Shown here piece after piece: positions 43,878-53,741 of a stretch of DNA of 64,000 nucleotides. Numbering within the stretch: the stretch's first letter is position 1; each line of letters begins with the position of its first letter. The DNA comes from Chloroflexota bacterium. GTDB lineage: Bacteria > Chloroflexota > Dehalococcoidia > GIF9 > UBA5629. The stretch is from the NCBI GenBank assembly GCA_016865855.1, contig VGNX01000002.1, forward strand, positions 1-64,000, given 5' to 3'. The translations under genes and the position numbers were made by a program. The notes beneath the pieces are model-generated. The model made no database searches and was not told the origin of the DNA. It saw only the letters and a program-made list of their open reading frames with translations.

Positions 43878-45035
43878 ATGAAAAAGTGGAGTATGCTGTT
43901 GGTGATAGCTATAGTTGCCCTAATAATGCCGGCATTCTCGGCCAGTGTCAACGCCCACGATGAAACAGGTTTGACTATCAGCAAGTCGGCAGACCCGAGT
44001 TCAGCTCACCCAGGTGCAACTATTACCTACACTATTACTATTACTAACACCAGCAATGTCACCATCAGTAACATCAGCTTAGAGGACAGTATGTTCGACG
44101 TCAGCAACCTCGATATCCCAACAAGCCTCCCTGCCGGTGAGAATACCACGGTTACTGCTACCTACACCGTCGCTGAAGAAGACCTCGAACAAGACTCTAT
44201 TGTCAACACGGCCAACGTCACGGGTACTGACCCTAACGATAATCCCTTCACTGCTAGCGCTACAGCTACGGTTGAATTGACATCCTCACCTCCTATCGAG
44301 GAGCCTTCTATCGAGGTGACCAAATCTGCCGATAAGACTTCAGCTACTCTTGGCGACAACATCACCTATACTTATACCATCACCAACACCGGCAATGTCA
44401 CACTTTTTAACGTTACCTTGGTGGACGATAAGCTTCCTGAAGTCTCCCTTGGGAGTGATAACATAACACTTACCCCTGATGCGACTGTCATAGCCACGGG
44501 TAACCACACCGTCTCAATCTTTGACTTCTTCCTAAGGAGTACCATCGTCAATACGGCTACTGTTACCAGCACTGACCCAAATGGCAAAATCGTCACTGCT
44601 AGCGCCAAAGCTACGGTTTCCATTAGCAAGACCCTTTTCTGGAAACATGATATACTCCAGCAAAGCGGCATTCCCGGTAAGGGAATTGAAAAAGCGCCCG
44701 GGCTGCAGAAGCCATTTAATCCTAATTCTCAAGCTGCTGAACACGCCGGCAAAAAGGACAAGTCTGAGACAAAGCAGCAGCTAAAAATAAGGGAGAGCGT
44801 AGAGAACCAGTCCACAGAGGAGCAACTCCAAATAAGGTCAGAGGTGGAAAATCAGGCTGGTAGCGGGCAAGCGACTCAAAGCGATGACGAAGCCAAGCCT
44901 GGGAGGGGGCAGTTAAAGAAAAACTCGGGCACAGACAATCAAACACAGGGACAGGAAGCGACCCAAGGCAATGGTCAAAACAAGCCCGACAAGGATAAGC
45001 CAAAGAAGAATCCCAATGCGGGGAACAAGCCTTAA
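43878..45035 (+). CDS. Secreted protein with two DUF11/CRD-like repeats and a charged low-complexity tail
   Basis: Signal peptide MKKWSMLLVIAIVALIMPAFSASVNA; LTISKSADPSSAHPGATITYTITITNTSNVTISNISL and IEVTKSADKTSATLGDNITYTYTITNTGNVTLFNVTL. Confidence 0.85.
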   Translation: MKKWSMLLVIAIVALIMPAFSASVNAHDETGLTISKSADPSSAHPGATITYTITITNTSNVTISNISLEDSMFDVSNLDIPTSLPAGENTTVTATYTVAEEDLEQDSIVNTANVTGTDPNDNPFTASATATVELTSSPPIEEPSIEVTKSADKTSATLGDNITYTYTITNTGNVTLFNVTLVDDKLPEVSLGSDNITLTPDATVIATGNHTVSIFDFFLRSTIVNTATVTSTDPNGKIVTASAKATVSISKTLFWKHDILQQSGIPGKGIEKAPGLQKPFNPNSQAAEHAGKKDKSETKQQLKIRESVENQSTEEQLQIRSEVENQAGSGQATQSDDEAKPGRGQLKKNSGTDNQTQGQEATQGNGQNKPDKDKPKKNPNAGNKP

Positions 45036-45076
45036 TCAAAATCAACAACGTTCGATTACTATCCAGCCCCCCAGCT

Positions 45077-45107
45077 CCAAGGGCGACCTTTTTAAGGTCG
45101 CCCTTGG
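45077..45107 (+). terminator. Strong hairpin followed by T-rich tract (putative terminator)
   Basis: CCAAGGGCGACCTT-TTT-AAGGTCGCCCTTGG (14-bp perfect stem) then cttttctttaatt. Confidence 0.75.
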
Positions 45108-45192
45108 CTTTTCTTTAATTCTCCCACCCCTTGCGGGGGGTCAGAGGGATAGGGGATTAAGTGTAGCTGCAAGGCTTTAGCCTCACCCACGC

Positions 45193-45422
45193 AGTAAGAA
45201 ATCCTAAATACTAAACCCCAAATCTCAAACAATATCGAAATTCAAATTACCCGAATTTAAAACACCCGATGTTTTGGTCATTGATGCTTGTGGCTTTGAA
45301 TTTGTTTAGTGCTTGGGATTTCGAGATTAGGATTTTTCGCTAGCAAAACATGTAGCCGCGGGGCTTTAGCCCCGCCGGAAATCCAACCCCACAAGGCGAC
45401 CTTAAAAGGTCGCGACTACATT
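45193..45422. repeat. AT-rich long inverted repeat followed by ATGTAG double hairpins
   Basis: aatcctaaatactaaaccccaaatctcaaac...gcttgggatttcgagattaggattt; atgtagccgcggggctttagccccgcc...aaggcgaccttaaaaggtcgcgactacat. Confidence 0.75.
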
Positions 45423-45455
45423 GCGTTGGTAAATGGGCGACCCAAAACGGTCGCT

Positions 45456-46259
45456 CTACTTTATTCTGCCCACCGGTATCACATACAGCGGGACTTCGTC
45501 CGCGGACATGCCGATGATTTTGGCTACCGCAGTATCCTCAAAGGCGCCAATGGTCACCAGCCCCAGGTCCAGAGCAGTCGCCTGAAGACAGATATTCTGG
45601 GCGGCATGACCAACCTCGATGTGCACGTATCTCTCACCCCTGGAGCCATACTTGGCAGTTGTCCTTTTATAAACGGCGGCAATTACGATGTTTATAGCCC
45701 CATCTCTTACGCAACTCTGGCCTAGTGACGCCGCAGCCAGACTAGCCCGTGCGTCTCCTTCTTTGACAAGGGTCAACTTGTTCTCCTTAGGCTCATATTT
45801 ATAGACGCCCGGTGCCAGGTTATCCACATTACCAGCCACCACATATAACTCAAGAGGGTAAAGCGCACCAGCCGAAGGAGCAGTCCTAAAGCCCCAAGCA
45901 GTGGTTATCCCCTGTCCTGCCCAGAGGAGCTTCATCACCTCGTCCTTTGTTAAAGGGGCATCAGTATAATCCCTGATTGACCTTCTCTGGCGCAGCAGCT
46001 CCTCTAAAGAAGCAGTTTTCACTGCGGCAACCTCAGCCTTTATTTTGCCTAGCTCGGCTTTTGCCTCGGTTAGCTTAGCCTTAGCTTCATCTAGCTCAGT
46101 TCTGAGCTTTTTCAACTCTGCGTTGGCTTTGTCCAGCTCCGCCTTCACTGCAGCACACCCATTGTCTGAGACAGACGGTGCGCAGCCAGCCGTGCCAACC
46201 ATAAGCACAGCTACAAGCATAAACACAATGGCAGAAACACATTTGTACCTTGTCATCAT
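45456..46259 (-). CDS. SagB/ThcOx-type nitroreductase domain lipoprotein with N-terminal coiled coil
   Basis: Lipobox VGTAGC; heptad-like coiled coil; LRQRRSIRDYTDAPLTKDEVMKLLWAGQGIT; HIEVGHAAQNICLQATALDLG. Confidence 0.88.
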   Translation of the reverse strand: MMTRYKCVSAIVFMLVAVLMVGTAGCAPSVSDNGCAAVKAELDKANAELKKLRTELDEAKAKLTEAKAELGKIKAEVAAVKTASLEELLRQRRSIRDYTDAPLTKDEVMKLLWAGQGITTAWGFRTAPSAGALYPLELYVVAGNVDNLAPGVYKYEPKENKLTLVKEGDARASLAAASLGQSCVRDGAINIVIAAVYKRTTAKYGSRGERYVHIEVGHAAQNICLQATALDLGLVTIGAFEDTAVAKIIGMSADEVPLYVIPVGRIK

Positions 46260-46457
46260 GACTCACCTCCTCCAGCGTGATAGTGTTTAGAAATCATCAC
46301 CCGTCACTCCATTGCGAACCCTTCCCACTGTCATTCTGAGCCCTTCGCCTTTTGTCATTCTGAAGGAGCCCTTCGCCTTTTGTCATTCTGAGCATAGCGA
46401 AGAATCTGGCTCAGCATAAAGCCGATGCGTTTTAGAAAAAAGCCCTCGCCAGAAACG

Positions 46458-48182
46458 TCACCCCTTATACACGCCTACAGTTTCCAGGTGCTCCTTGTAT
46501 TCCACCATCTTAATCAGAACCCGTGCGGCTTGCTTGCCGGAAGGGTAAGCATAGTGGGAGCCCTGGAGCCGAGGCTGGTCTTCAGCAAAGAAGGTGGTGG
46601 TAAGCACCGGCTTCTTGTAAGTCTCCACCCATTGCTCGGCTAACGCCGCCAGAAAACGAGCCATCGCTTCATAAGGAGTGGGTGGGTTTCGAATTCCCAT
46701 CTCCGCCAGGGTGGCAGAGCCAGGTGGCAGGAATGCACTGATAAGAATTGGAGCGTTGAGCCTTCCAGAGGCGATAGCAGAGGCAACCAATTGCGTCAGT
46801 TCGTTGACTTCTTCCTCATTGTAAATGCCCATGATCGAAGCAACACCGGCAACAACAGGATGTATGGCTTTGCCGATTTCCGCGGTATCTTTTGAACTAA
46901 GCGCTCTGGTAAATGCTATGGCAAGCTCGCGGAATTGTTCCCTTGAGGGAACCCACGAAGCGACTCCTTCTGCATATCCAGTGTCGGCAGAAAGGAACAT
47001 CGCGGCAAAAATAGAGAAACCGCCAAACCCCATAAAAATGAGCGAGTCAACTTCGTCCACCCTCAACAGCTTCCCCGGAGCCGTGAGAAAGGTCACCATA
47101 TTCCTATCACCAGCAGGGTCAACAGGATTGCCCCGACTCCATCGCGGGGGAAAGACCTTATCAAGCGCCGCAATAACTTTATCAGGCAATTTGATCACAT
47201 CCAGGCCCTCTGTGGCACAAGCCTCGGCACAGAGAACACCATAACTACCGCCAGGCGTCAGAATGGCAACGTTTCTGCCTTTGGGGAGCGGCTGGGTGAT
47301 AAATCCGATGGCTACATCCAGTAGCTCCTCCGGACTCTCAACCCGCGTCACCCCAATGCTCCTGAACGCTGCCTCATAAGCCTCGTCAGAGCCCGCCAGC
47401 GCACCGGAATGAGATGTTATCGCCTTGGCACCAGCGTCAGTCTTGCCCGGCTTCAGGACGATGACTGGCTTCTTCGGCGTCACCTTTTTCACCTTCTCCA
47501 AGAAACGTACGCCATCAGCCAGGCCTTCTATGTACGCCAGAATGACCTTTACCTGCGGGTCGTCACCGAAATACTCGATGTAATCCTCAATCTGTATATC
47601 AGCAGCGCAGCCGCAGCTTACATACCAATGAAAACCTACTCCGCGCATGTACCCGGATGTTACAACAGCACCGCCAACATTTCCGCCTTGCGATACAAAA
47701 GCCAAGGGCCCATCCTTAACCGGCAACGGAAACATAAATGCCCTCAAATCGGACGAGGCACTCCAGAACCCCATACAGTTAGGGCCAATGAAACGGACTC
47801 CACCTTTTCTGGCAATCCTCAATACCTCGTCTTGCAACTTCTTCCCCCCTGCTCCGGTCTCGGCAAAGCCAGCCGTGATGATGACGCCGGCCTTTACCCC
47901 CTTGGTCACACAGTCCTCCATAACTGAGGCGACGGCGGCCGCAGGAATAACGAAGACGGCAAGGTCAACCGGGCCCGGTATATCAATTACCTTCGCAAAG
48001 GCTTTATGTCCCAGGACTTCGCTTTCTGTGTTGTTCACCGGATAGACCTTCCCTCGAAAACCATTCAGAGCGCTGGTAAAGGTTGAGTACCCCCACTTAT
48101 TCCAGTTATTTGTCGCCCCGATTACAGCGACAGATTTGGGATTGAATAACGGCTCCAGTTCTTCAACTATAGACTGACCCAT
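46458..48182 (-). CDS. NDP-forming acyl-CoA synthetase alpha-type CoA-binding protein
   Basis: LFNPKSVAVIGATNNWNKWGYSTFTSAL; GVIITAGFAETGAGG; FIGPNCMGFW; ITSHSGALAGSDEAYEAAFRSIG. Confidence 0.88.
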   Translation of the reverse strand: MGQSIVEELEPLFNPKSVAVIGATNNWNKWGYSTFTSALNGFRGKVYPVNNTESEVLGHKAFAKVIDIPGPVDLAVFVIPAAAVASVMEDCVTKGVKAGVIITAGFAETGAGGKKLQDEVLRIARKGGVRFIGPNCMGFWSASSDLRAFMFPLPVKDGPLAFVSQGGNVGGAVVTSGYMRGVGFHWYVSCGCAADIQIEDYIEYFGDDPQVKVILAYIEGLADGVRFLEKVKKVTPKKPVIVLKPGKTDAGAKAITSHSGALAGSDEAYEAAFRSIGVTRVESPEELLDVAIGFITQPLPKGRNVAILTPGGSYGVLCAEACATEGLDVIKLPDKVIAALDKVFPPRWSRGNPVDPAGDRNMVTFLTAPGKLLRVDEVDSLIFMGFGGFSIFAAMFLSADTGYAEGVASWVPSREQFRELAIAFTRALSSKDTAEIGKAIHPVVAGVASIMGIYNEEEVNELTQLVASAIASGRLNAPILISAFLPPGSATLAEMGIRNPPTPYEAMARFLAALAEQWVETYKKPVLTTTFFAEDQPRLQGSHYAYPSGKQAARVLIKMVEYKEHLETVGVYKG

Positions 48183-48383
48183 TGATGCCCCCTTGTAGGC
48201 TTGTATAGCGTGGTTGACACAAAGGATAGCAGAACAATGCAGGCCGTTCAACAAAGCCCTGCTCATAGGCATCGATCCTTACACTAGGGTAGCCTGCGTC
48301 ATAAATCGGCTCTTTTCTACTTTAATCTGGCCAGATGTATAATTAGGCACAATGCAACCGTTGAAGCTCCGGGAGGTGATTGT

Positions 48384-48902
48384 ATGACATCACAGAAATC
48401 AACAGCTAAGAAAGAGCCACAGATACTTAAGATGCCATCCCAAAAAATGGCTGTCGTCTACACCAAAGGTGACCCCAACAAAGTAGCGACCGAATCTATA
48501 TCCGCCCTCTATGGCTCGGTTTACAAGCTGACGTTCGACCTCAAAAAGAAAGGCATCGAGTTTAAAGTCAGCAGGCTTAGAGCGCGCTGGCCTGATGCCC
48601 ACCTCGTCCCCAAGAACGAGTGGCTCGGCATCTGGGGACTGTCTATCCCTGAGAAAATAACCTCAATCCCGCAGAAAACTCCTGGTACCGAAGTCAAAAT
48701 TGAGCAGTGGGACTACGGAACAGTGGCTCAAATCCTCCACATCGGCCCTTACAGCGAAGAGCAACCTGCAGTCGAGCGACTGCATAAATTTATCCAGGAA
48801 AATGGCTACGAAATAGCCGGCGTTCACGAGGAAGAATACCTGACGTCGCCTCGAGCCAAAGTCCAGAAGACCATCATCCGCTACCCCATTAAGAAGAAAT
48901 AG
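48384..48902 (+). CDS. GyrI-like small-molecule-binding protein
   Basis: MPSQKMAVVYTKGDPNKVATESISALYGSVYKL; GTVAQILHIGPYSEEQPAVERLHKFIQENGYEIAGVHEEEYL. Confidence 0.82.
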   Translation: MTSQKSTAKKEPQILKMPSQKMAVVYTKGDPNKVATESISALYGSVYKLTFDLKKKGIEFKVSRLRARWPDAHLVPKNEWLGIWGLSIPEKITSIPQKTPGTEVKIEQWDYGTVAQILHIGPYSEEQPAVERLHKFIQENGYEIAGVHEEEYLTSPRAKVQKTIIRYPIKKK

Positions 48903-48918
48903 GCAAAGTGGCTAACTA

Positions 48919-49476
48919 ATGAAGCTAACTGAGGAATTCAACCTCGCCGGCCCATGCGGCATATTCTGTGGGCTGTGCACCAAATACCAGTCGAAGGCGC
49001 CAAGTCGCTGTATTGGCTGCCGCATGGGCGAGCAACATTCATGGTGCAGCATCTACAGGTGCTGCGTGATGGAGAAAGCATTCACCACCTGCATCGAGTG
49101 CGAAGAATATCCTTGTGAAAGATATACGAGGAGAGGTTGGGGAGGAGACCACTGGAGTCAAGCTGCCCAGGATAACCTGAACAGCATCAAAAACAATGAG
49201 ATGGAGCAGTGGCTAGAAGGCCAAAGAGCAAGGCGGCTGGCTGTGGAGGAACTGCTCGAAAACTACAACGACGGCCGGTCTATGAACTTCTACTGTTCGG
49301 CCTGCATTGTTATGCCAGTCAGCCTTATCAATCAGGCAATAGATGAGATGAAACAAAGGCTCTCAAATAATCAAATCGATAGTTCAGACGTAAAAGCCAA
49401 GGCAAAAGCCCTGAGAGCCATTATCCAGGAATTGGCTTCGAAATCGGGCATCGACTTAAAACTCAGGAACAAATAG
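48919..49476 (+). CDS. DUF3795-family Cys-rich protein
   Basis: CGIFCGLCTKYQ...CIGCRMGEQHSWCSIYRCCVMEKAFTTCIECEEYPCERY. Confidence 0.8.
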   Translation: MKLTEEFNLAGPCGIFCGLCTKYQSKAPSRCIGCRMGEQHSWCSIYRCCVMEKAFTTCIECEEYPCERYTRRGWGGDHWSQAAQDNLNSIKNNEMEQWLEGQRARRLAVEELLENYNDGRSMNFYCSACIVMPVSLINQAIDEMKQRLSNNQIDSSDVKAKAKALRAIIQELASKSGIDLKLRNK

Positions 49477-49493
49477 AAAAACGCTATTTGAAG

Positions 49494-49553
49494 ATGAACA
49501 AACGAGAAGCGGTTGTGGTCAGCCAGAAAGAAATCAAGGTACTGTGGGCTTAG
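49494..49553 (+). pseudogene. Possible transposase N-terminal remnant (19 codons)
   Basis: MNKREAVVVSQKEIKVLWA* resembles the opening of ISNCY-type transposases; very short. Confidence 0.25.
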
Positions 49554-49745
49554 CCCGTCTACTTAAACCTATCTTTGTCATTCTGAGCCCTGTGGGCGAA
49601 GAATCCCGTTCTAGACTCTTCGCTTCGCTCAGAGTGACAATGTACTATTATAGGTGTACCTTTACGGGATTAGCCTGTCCACGTAAACTTTAAAAGCGTT
49701 ACTTCGTTATGTAATATAGAGGAAAGGTGATAAGGAGGTAAAGAA

Positions 49746-50603
49746 TTGAACAAGCTGCTCAAAATCCTAATACTGATATTGGTAATCCTGGGGCTGGTAC
49801 TGACTGCAGGCTGTGCTGCTAAAGAAAAGCCAATACCACCACCGGCACCACCATCGGCACCAGGAGTGTTTAAGGAGTACACTAACGTTGGTGAATCCCG
49901 CGCCGTTCCCGCCGAATCTAGCCAGGCAGACATAGACCGCAAAATCGTCAAGACCGGCTACCTAACTTTAGAGGTGAATGACATAACCAAGGCTATGAGC
50001 GAGGTCGCCAGCGTAGCCAAAGAATTGGACGGCTACGTAGTCTCCTCCAATAAGCAGGGAGATAAAGACATAACCTATGGCCGAATTTCCATTCGAGTAC
50101 CTTCTGAGCGCTTCGATGAAGCCTTCGACAGACTCCGCAAACTAGCAGTCAAGGTGCCCAACGAGAGCACTGAAAGTCAAGATATAACCGAAGAGTATAC
50201 TGACCTGCAAGCTCAGCTTCGCAACTTAGAGGCAACCGAAGCTCAATATCTGGAACTGCTCAAGAAAGCAGAGACAGTGGAAGACACCTTAAAGGTATAC
50301 CAGCAACTTTCCAGCGTTCGAAGTGAAATCGAACGCATTAAGGGACGCATCCAGTATCTGGAGCGCACGTCTGACATGGCGCTTATCGAGGTGAACCTGC
50401 AGAAGACGCAGCCTATAGACGGAGCCGGCTGGAGTGCTCTGGAGACACTTAAGTCGGCAGTCCGCGGCCTCATCAACTTCGGCAAAGTGTTGGCTATTGT
50501 AGTTATCTGGCTGGCAATTTTCAGCCCTGTTTGGATTATTATTTTGGTTGTGGTACTCTATTTCAAGCGATGGCGCAAGAAGAAAGCCAGGACTTCCCGC
50601 TAA
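49746..50603 (+). CDS. DUF4349-family lipoprotein
   Basis: Lipobox LTAGC; RKIVKTGYLTLEVNDITKAMSEVASVAKELDGYVVSSNKQG; coiled coil and C-terminal TM. Confidence 0.85.
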   Translation: MNKLLKILILILVILGLVLTAGCAAKEKPIPPPAPPSAPGVFKEYTNVGESRAVPAESSQADIDRKIVKTGYLTLEVNDITKAMSEVASVAKELDGYVVSSNKQGDKDITYGRISIRVPSERFDEAFDRLRKLAVKVPNESTESQDITEEYTDLQAQLRNLEATEAQYLELLKKAETVEDTLKVYQQLSSVRSEIERIKGRIQYLERTSDMALIEVNLQKTQPIDGAGWSALETLKSAVRGLINFGKVLAIVVIWLAIFSPVWIIILVVVLYFKRWRKKKARTSR

Positions 50604-50672
50604 CCAGCCGAATGCCAACCAAAGGAGTAGGGGCAGACCTCCAGGTCTGTCCTCTCCTATAGTTTCTAAGAG

Positions 50673-50824
50673 AGGCTGCCCGGAAATCTAACTAACAATC
50701 TGACTCTCCCACTTTGGGGGAAAGATTATAGATCATCGGTGATAAACACTAAACATGTAGCCCCGAGGCTTTAGCCTCGGGAGCCCGACCCTAAAGGGTC
50801 GGGACTACATTTTGGGACAGCCTG
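50673..50824 (+). mobile_element. MITE-like element, copy 3
   Basis: Terminal inverted repeats aggctgcccggaaat / attttgggacagcct; interior homologous to copies 1 and 2. Confidence 0.8.
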
Positions 50825-50855
50825 TGGACGTTGTACTTTCAAGAAAGGGAGAAAC

Positions 50856-51200
50856 ATGGACAAGATGATCGCCTACTGTGGAATAGTTTGCACTGAATGC
50901 CCGGCATTTGAGGCGACTCAGAAGGACGATGACGCCAAAAGAAAGAAGGTCGCCGAGGCCTGGTCCAAGCAGTACAAGATGTCCATTAAACCGGAGGACA
51001 TTAACTGCGATGGCTGCAAGTCTCAGGGCAAAAGGATTATTAACTACTGCTATGTTTGCGAGATAAGAAAGTGCGGCAAGGAAAAGCGTGTTGAGAACTG
51101 TGCCTACTGCGAGGAATACGCCTGCGAAAAGCTGACCAAATTCTTCGCCATGGTGCCTCACGCTAAGACCGCGCTTGAAGGAATCAGGAAAAGCCGATAG
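50856..51200 (+). CDS. DUF3795-family Cys-rich protein
   Basis: MIAYCGIVCTECPAFEAT...INCDGCKSQGKRIINYCYVCEIRKCGKEKRVENCAYCEEYACEKL. Confidence 0.85.
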   Translation: MDKMIAYCGIVCTECPAFEATQKDDDAKRKKVAEAWSKQYKMSIKPEDINCDGCKSQGKRIINYCYVCEIRKCGKEKRVENCAYCEEYACEKLTKFFAMVPHAKTALEGIRKSR

Positions 51201-51219
51201 GTAGAGGTGAGCCTTTACC

Positions 51220-51290
51220 TGTCATTGCGAGCGAAGCGTGGCAATCTCTGAGATTGCTTCGTCGCTATGCTCCTCGCAATGACAAAGCAA
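51220..51290. repeat. GTCATTGCGAGCGAAGCG...CCTCGCAATGACA inverted repeat
   Basis: tgtcattgcgagcgaagcgtggcaatctctgagattgcttcgtcgctatgctcctcgcaatgaca. Confidence 0.85.
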
Positions 51291-51366
51291 GCGGACAGGC
51301 CTAAAGGCCCGTCTCTACATTGGCTGTTTTGCCTATTGCCACAACGTCAAGTAAAGGATAGCAAAA

Positions 51367-51918
51367 ATGGGTATCTGGGATAGATATGCCGATTTTGTCT
51401 ACCGTATTGCCACTGGAGGCAAGAGACGTAGAATACTGACGACACCAATAGCGGCGTTTATCTTCTTCGGCTTGATAGTTCTTTTTGTCTTCGCCTCCTT
51501 TTGGGTAGATAAATGGCTTGATTTGCCCGACTTCGGCCCGTCATGGTGGAGCCTAGGGCTATCTTGGCTTCTTATCCTTCTCGGCTGACTCATAATGTTC
51601 TGGCCAATCATAGCCTTTTTTAGAACCAGAGGCACACCAGTCCCATTCAACCCACCACCAAAGCTCATTACCACCGGGCTCTATGCCTTTGTCAGGAATC
51701 CCATGCTCCTTGGCCTATTTCTATTCCTTTTGGGGCTGGGGATTCTACTCAGTTCGCTGTCCCTCATCTTCATCTTCACCCCGCTCTTTATAGTGCTTAA
51801 TGTCCTTTACCTTAAAGCTGTTGAAGAGAAGGAGCTGGAGAAAAAGTTCGGCAAGGAATATCTCGAATACAAGAAAAGGGTGCCTATGTTTATACCCAGG
51901 TTCAAGAAGGTGAAATGA
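51367..51918 (+). pseudogene. Isoprenylcysteine carboxylmethyltransferase-like membrane protein interrupted by one in-frame TGA
   Basis: ORFs 51367-51588 and 51595-51918 share a frame; LLILLG-TGA-LIMFWPIIAFFRTRGTPVPFNPPPKLITTGLYAFVRNPM aligns with the intact downstream paralog. Confidence 0.85.
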
Positions 51919-51947
51919 AAGGCGACGCTGCAAAAGAGGAGGCAGAA

Positions 51948-52499
51948 ATGGGCATCTGGGACAGATATGCCCAGCTTATTTACAGAATAGCCACTGGAGA
52001 CAAGCGGCGCAGAATCTTGATCACAGTATTAATGCCCCTGATCCCTTGGGTCATAACCGCTCTAGTCATCCTTGCCTCCTTCTGGGTAGACTGGTGGCTT
52101 GCTCTCCCCGTTTTCCGCTTCACTTGGTGGGGAATCGGGCTATCCGTTTTTCTTCTTGTGCTCGGCTTTGGCATCGATGCCTGGATAATCATGACGTTTC
52201 GCAGGACTAGAGGCACACCTGTGCCCTTCAATCCGCCGCCAAAGCTTATCACCACCGGACTCTACGCCTACGTCAGGAACCCCATGGCCATCGCTGGACT
52301 TCTAATCGGAGAGGGGCTGGGAGTCTTGCTCGGCTCGCTGTCGCTCATTTTCATCTTTGTACCTCTCCTGGTCCTGCTCTATGCCTTCTACGTCAAGGCA
52401 GTTGAAGAAAAAGAGTTAGAGTTGAGGTTTGGCGAGGAATATCTGGAATACAAGAAAAAGGTGCCGATATTCATCCCCAGGTTAAGGAAAAGAGAATGA
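51948..52499 (+). CDS. Isoprenylcysteine carboxylmethyltransferase family protein (intact paralog)
   Basis: MGIWDRYAQLIYRIATGDKRRR...RTRGTPVPFNPPPKLITTGLYAYVRNPMAIAG...EYLEYKKKVPIFIPR. Confidence 0.88.
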   Translation: MGIWDRYAQLIYRIATGDKRRRILITVLMPLIPWVITALVILASFWVDWWLALPVFRFTWWGIGLSVFLLVLGFGIDAWIIMTFRRTRGTPVPFNPPPKLITTGLYAYVRNPMAIAGLLIGEGLGVLLGSLSLIFIFVPLLVLLYAFYVKAVEEKELELRFGEEYLEYKKKVPIFIPRLRKRE

Positions 52500-52580
52500 A
52501 GCACGCCGATCGACCGTAAAATTCGACTGCACTTCGCTATGTACGATGCCTCACCCTCGGAAGGCCGGTATCCAGGATGT

Positions 52581-53411
52581 TCAACCTCTAGAGTTTTTTC
52601 TGCCCCTCGAGTGCCGTCTCAGAAAATCGAGCATTACCTTGGTGGCTTCTGCCCCGGCATCAGTGACGAAACCATGGCCTGCGTTTTCCAGAATAACCAG
52701 CTCAGCATTTGGTATCCTGGAAGCTAGAACCCTGGAGTTCTCGGCTGGAATCAGCCTGTCAGCACTGCCAGCTATAACCAGGGTCGGAACCGCGATTTGG
52801 GGCAGCCGCTCATAAGTGTCATGACCCATCATCGCCTGTGCCTGGCATGCATAGCCATGAGTCGGCGTGGGATATTTCGAAGTGACGGCTACATACAGTT
52901 CAACAGCCTCAGGATGCTTAGCGATGAATTCCTGAGTCCACAACCAAGGCGCTGTTTCCCTGGCTCGCTCCTCCACTGATAATTTTGCCATTTCCGGGCT
53001 AAAAAGGAATGCTAAAGCCTCCTGGTTGGCCAATATCGCCTTTGTTCCCCCGCATTGGGTGCAACCCAGGATGAGGCTTCTTAACTTGTCGGGGTGATTA
53101 AGTGCGAATTCCTGAGCAATCATGCCGCCCATAGAAATGCCAAAAACATGTGCCGAGTCAACACCGATGGCCTCGAGCAATCCCTTAGCATCATCGGCCA
53201 TCATCTTTATGGTGTAGGGTATGTCTGGCTTGTCGCTCCGCCCGGTACCCCGGTTGTCAAAAGAAATCACGCGGTACTCCTGGGAAAGGGGAGGAATCAG
53301 GGGACTCCAGTGTGCAGAATATTGACCATAGCCCATGATTAGTAGGAGTGTTTCCCCATCGCCATGGCTCTCATAGTAGATATTGATATCGCCAACCTGT
53401 GCCGTAGGCAT
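52581..53411 (-). CDS. Alpha/beta hydrolase
   Basis: ISFDNRGTGRSDKPD; HVFGISMGGMIAQEFAL; VIAGSADRLIPAENS; LENAGHGFVTDAG. Confidence 0.92.
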   Translation of the reverse strand: MPTAQVGDINIYYESHGDGETLLLIMGYGQYSAHWSPLIPPLSQEYRVISFDNRGTGRSDKPDIPYTIKMMADDAKGLLEAIGVDSAHVFGISMGGMIAQEFALNHPDKLRSLILGCTQCGGTKAILANQEALAFLFSPEMAKLSVEERARETAPWLWTQEFIAKHPEAVELYVAVTSKYPTPTHGYACQAQAMMGHDTYERLPQIAVPTLVIAGSADRLIPAENSRVLASRIPNAELVILENAGHGFVTDAGAEATKVMLDFLRRHSRGRKNSRG

Positions 53412-53501
53412 TTCACACCCCCCTTGTTTTGAATATCCTGCTGCTCAATGTCCGCGACGCCGACTATTTTACACCAACGAAGCCCTTAAAATCGACAGCA
53501 C

Positions 53502-53600
53502 GTGTAGTTGCGAGGCTTTAGCCTCGCTGAACTCGACCCTAAAGGGTCGAGGCTACATGTGTGTGGTGATTAGGCGATTCTAAAGGGTCGCAACTACATT
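53502..53600. repeat. ATGTAG-type double hairpin plus partial third module
   Basis: gtgtagttgcgaggctttagcctcgctgaactcgaccctaaagggtcgaggctacatgtg...ctaaagggtcgcaactacat. Confidence 0.85.
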
Positions 53601-53741
53601 AGCCTCAGAAAAGCCTGAACAAAAAGAGCTCTACTCACCATGTGGCACTAAGAGGCATTTTCAGCTAATATGTATAGCTGGGAACCTATATGAAATGCCG
53701 CCCTGGTTACGATGAAGACAGAGCTTGAGAGAAGTTATTGA

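Noticed and set aside
51586-51588. TGA=Trp alternative genetic code to explain internal TGA codons
   Set aside because: Several intact genes (pth, the TIGR00725-like gene) end with TGA at the expected C-terminus, so TGA is a normal stop here.
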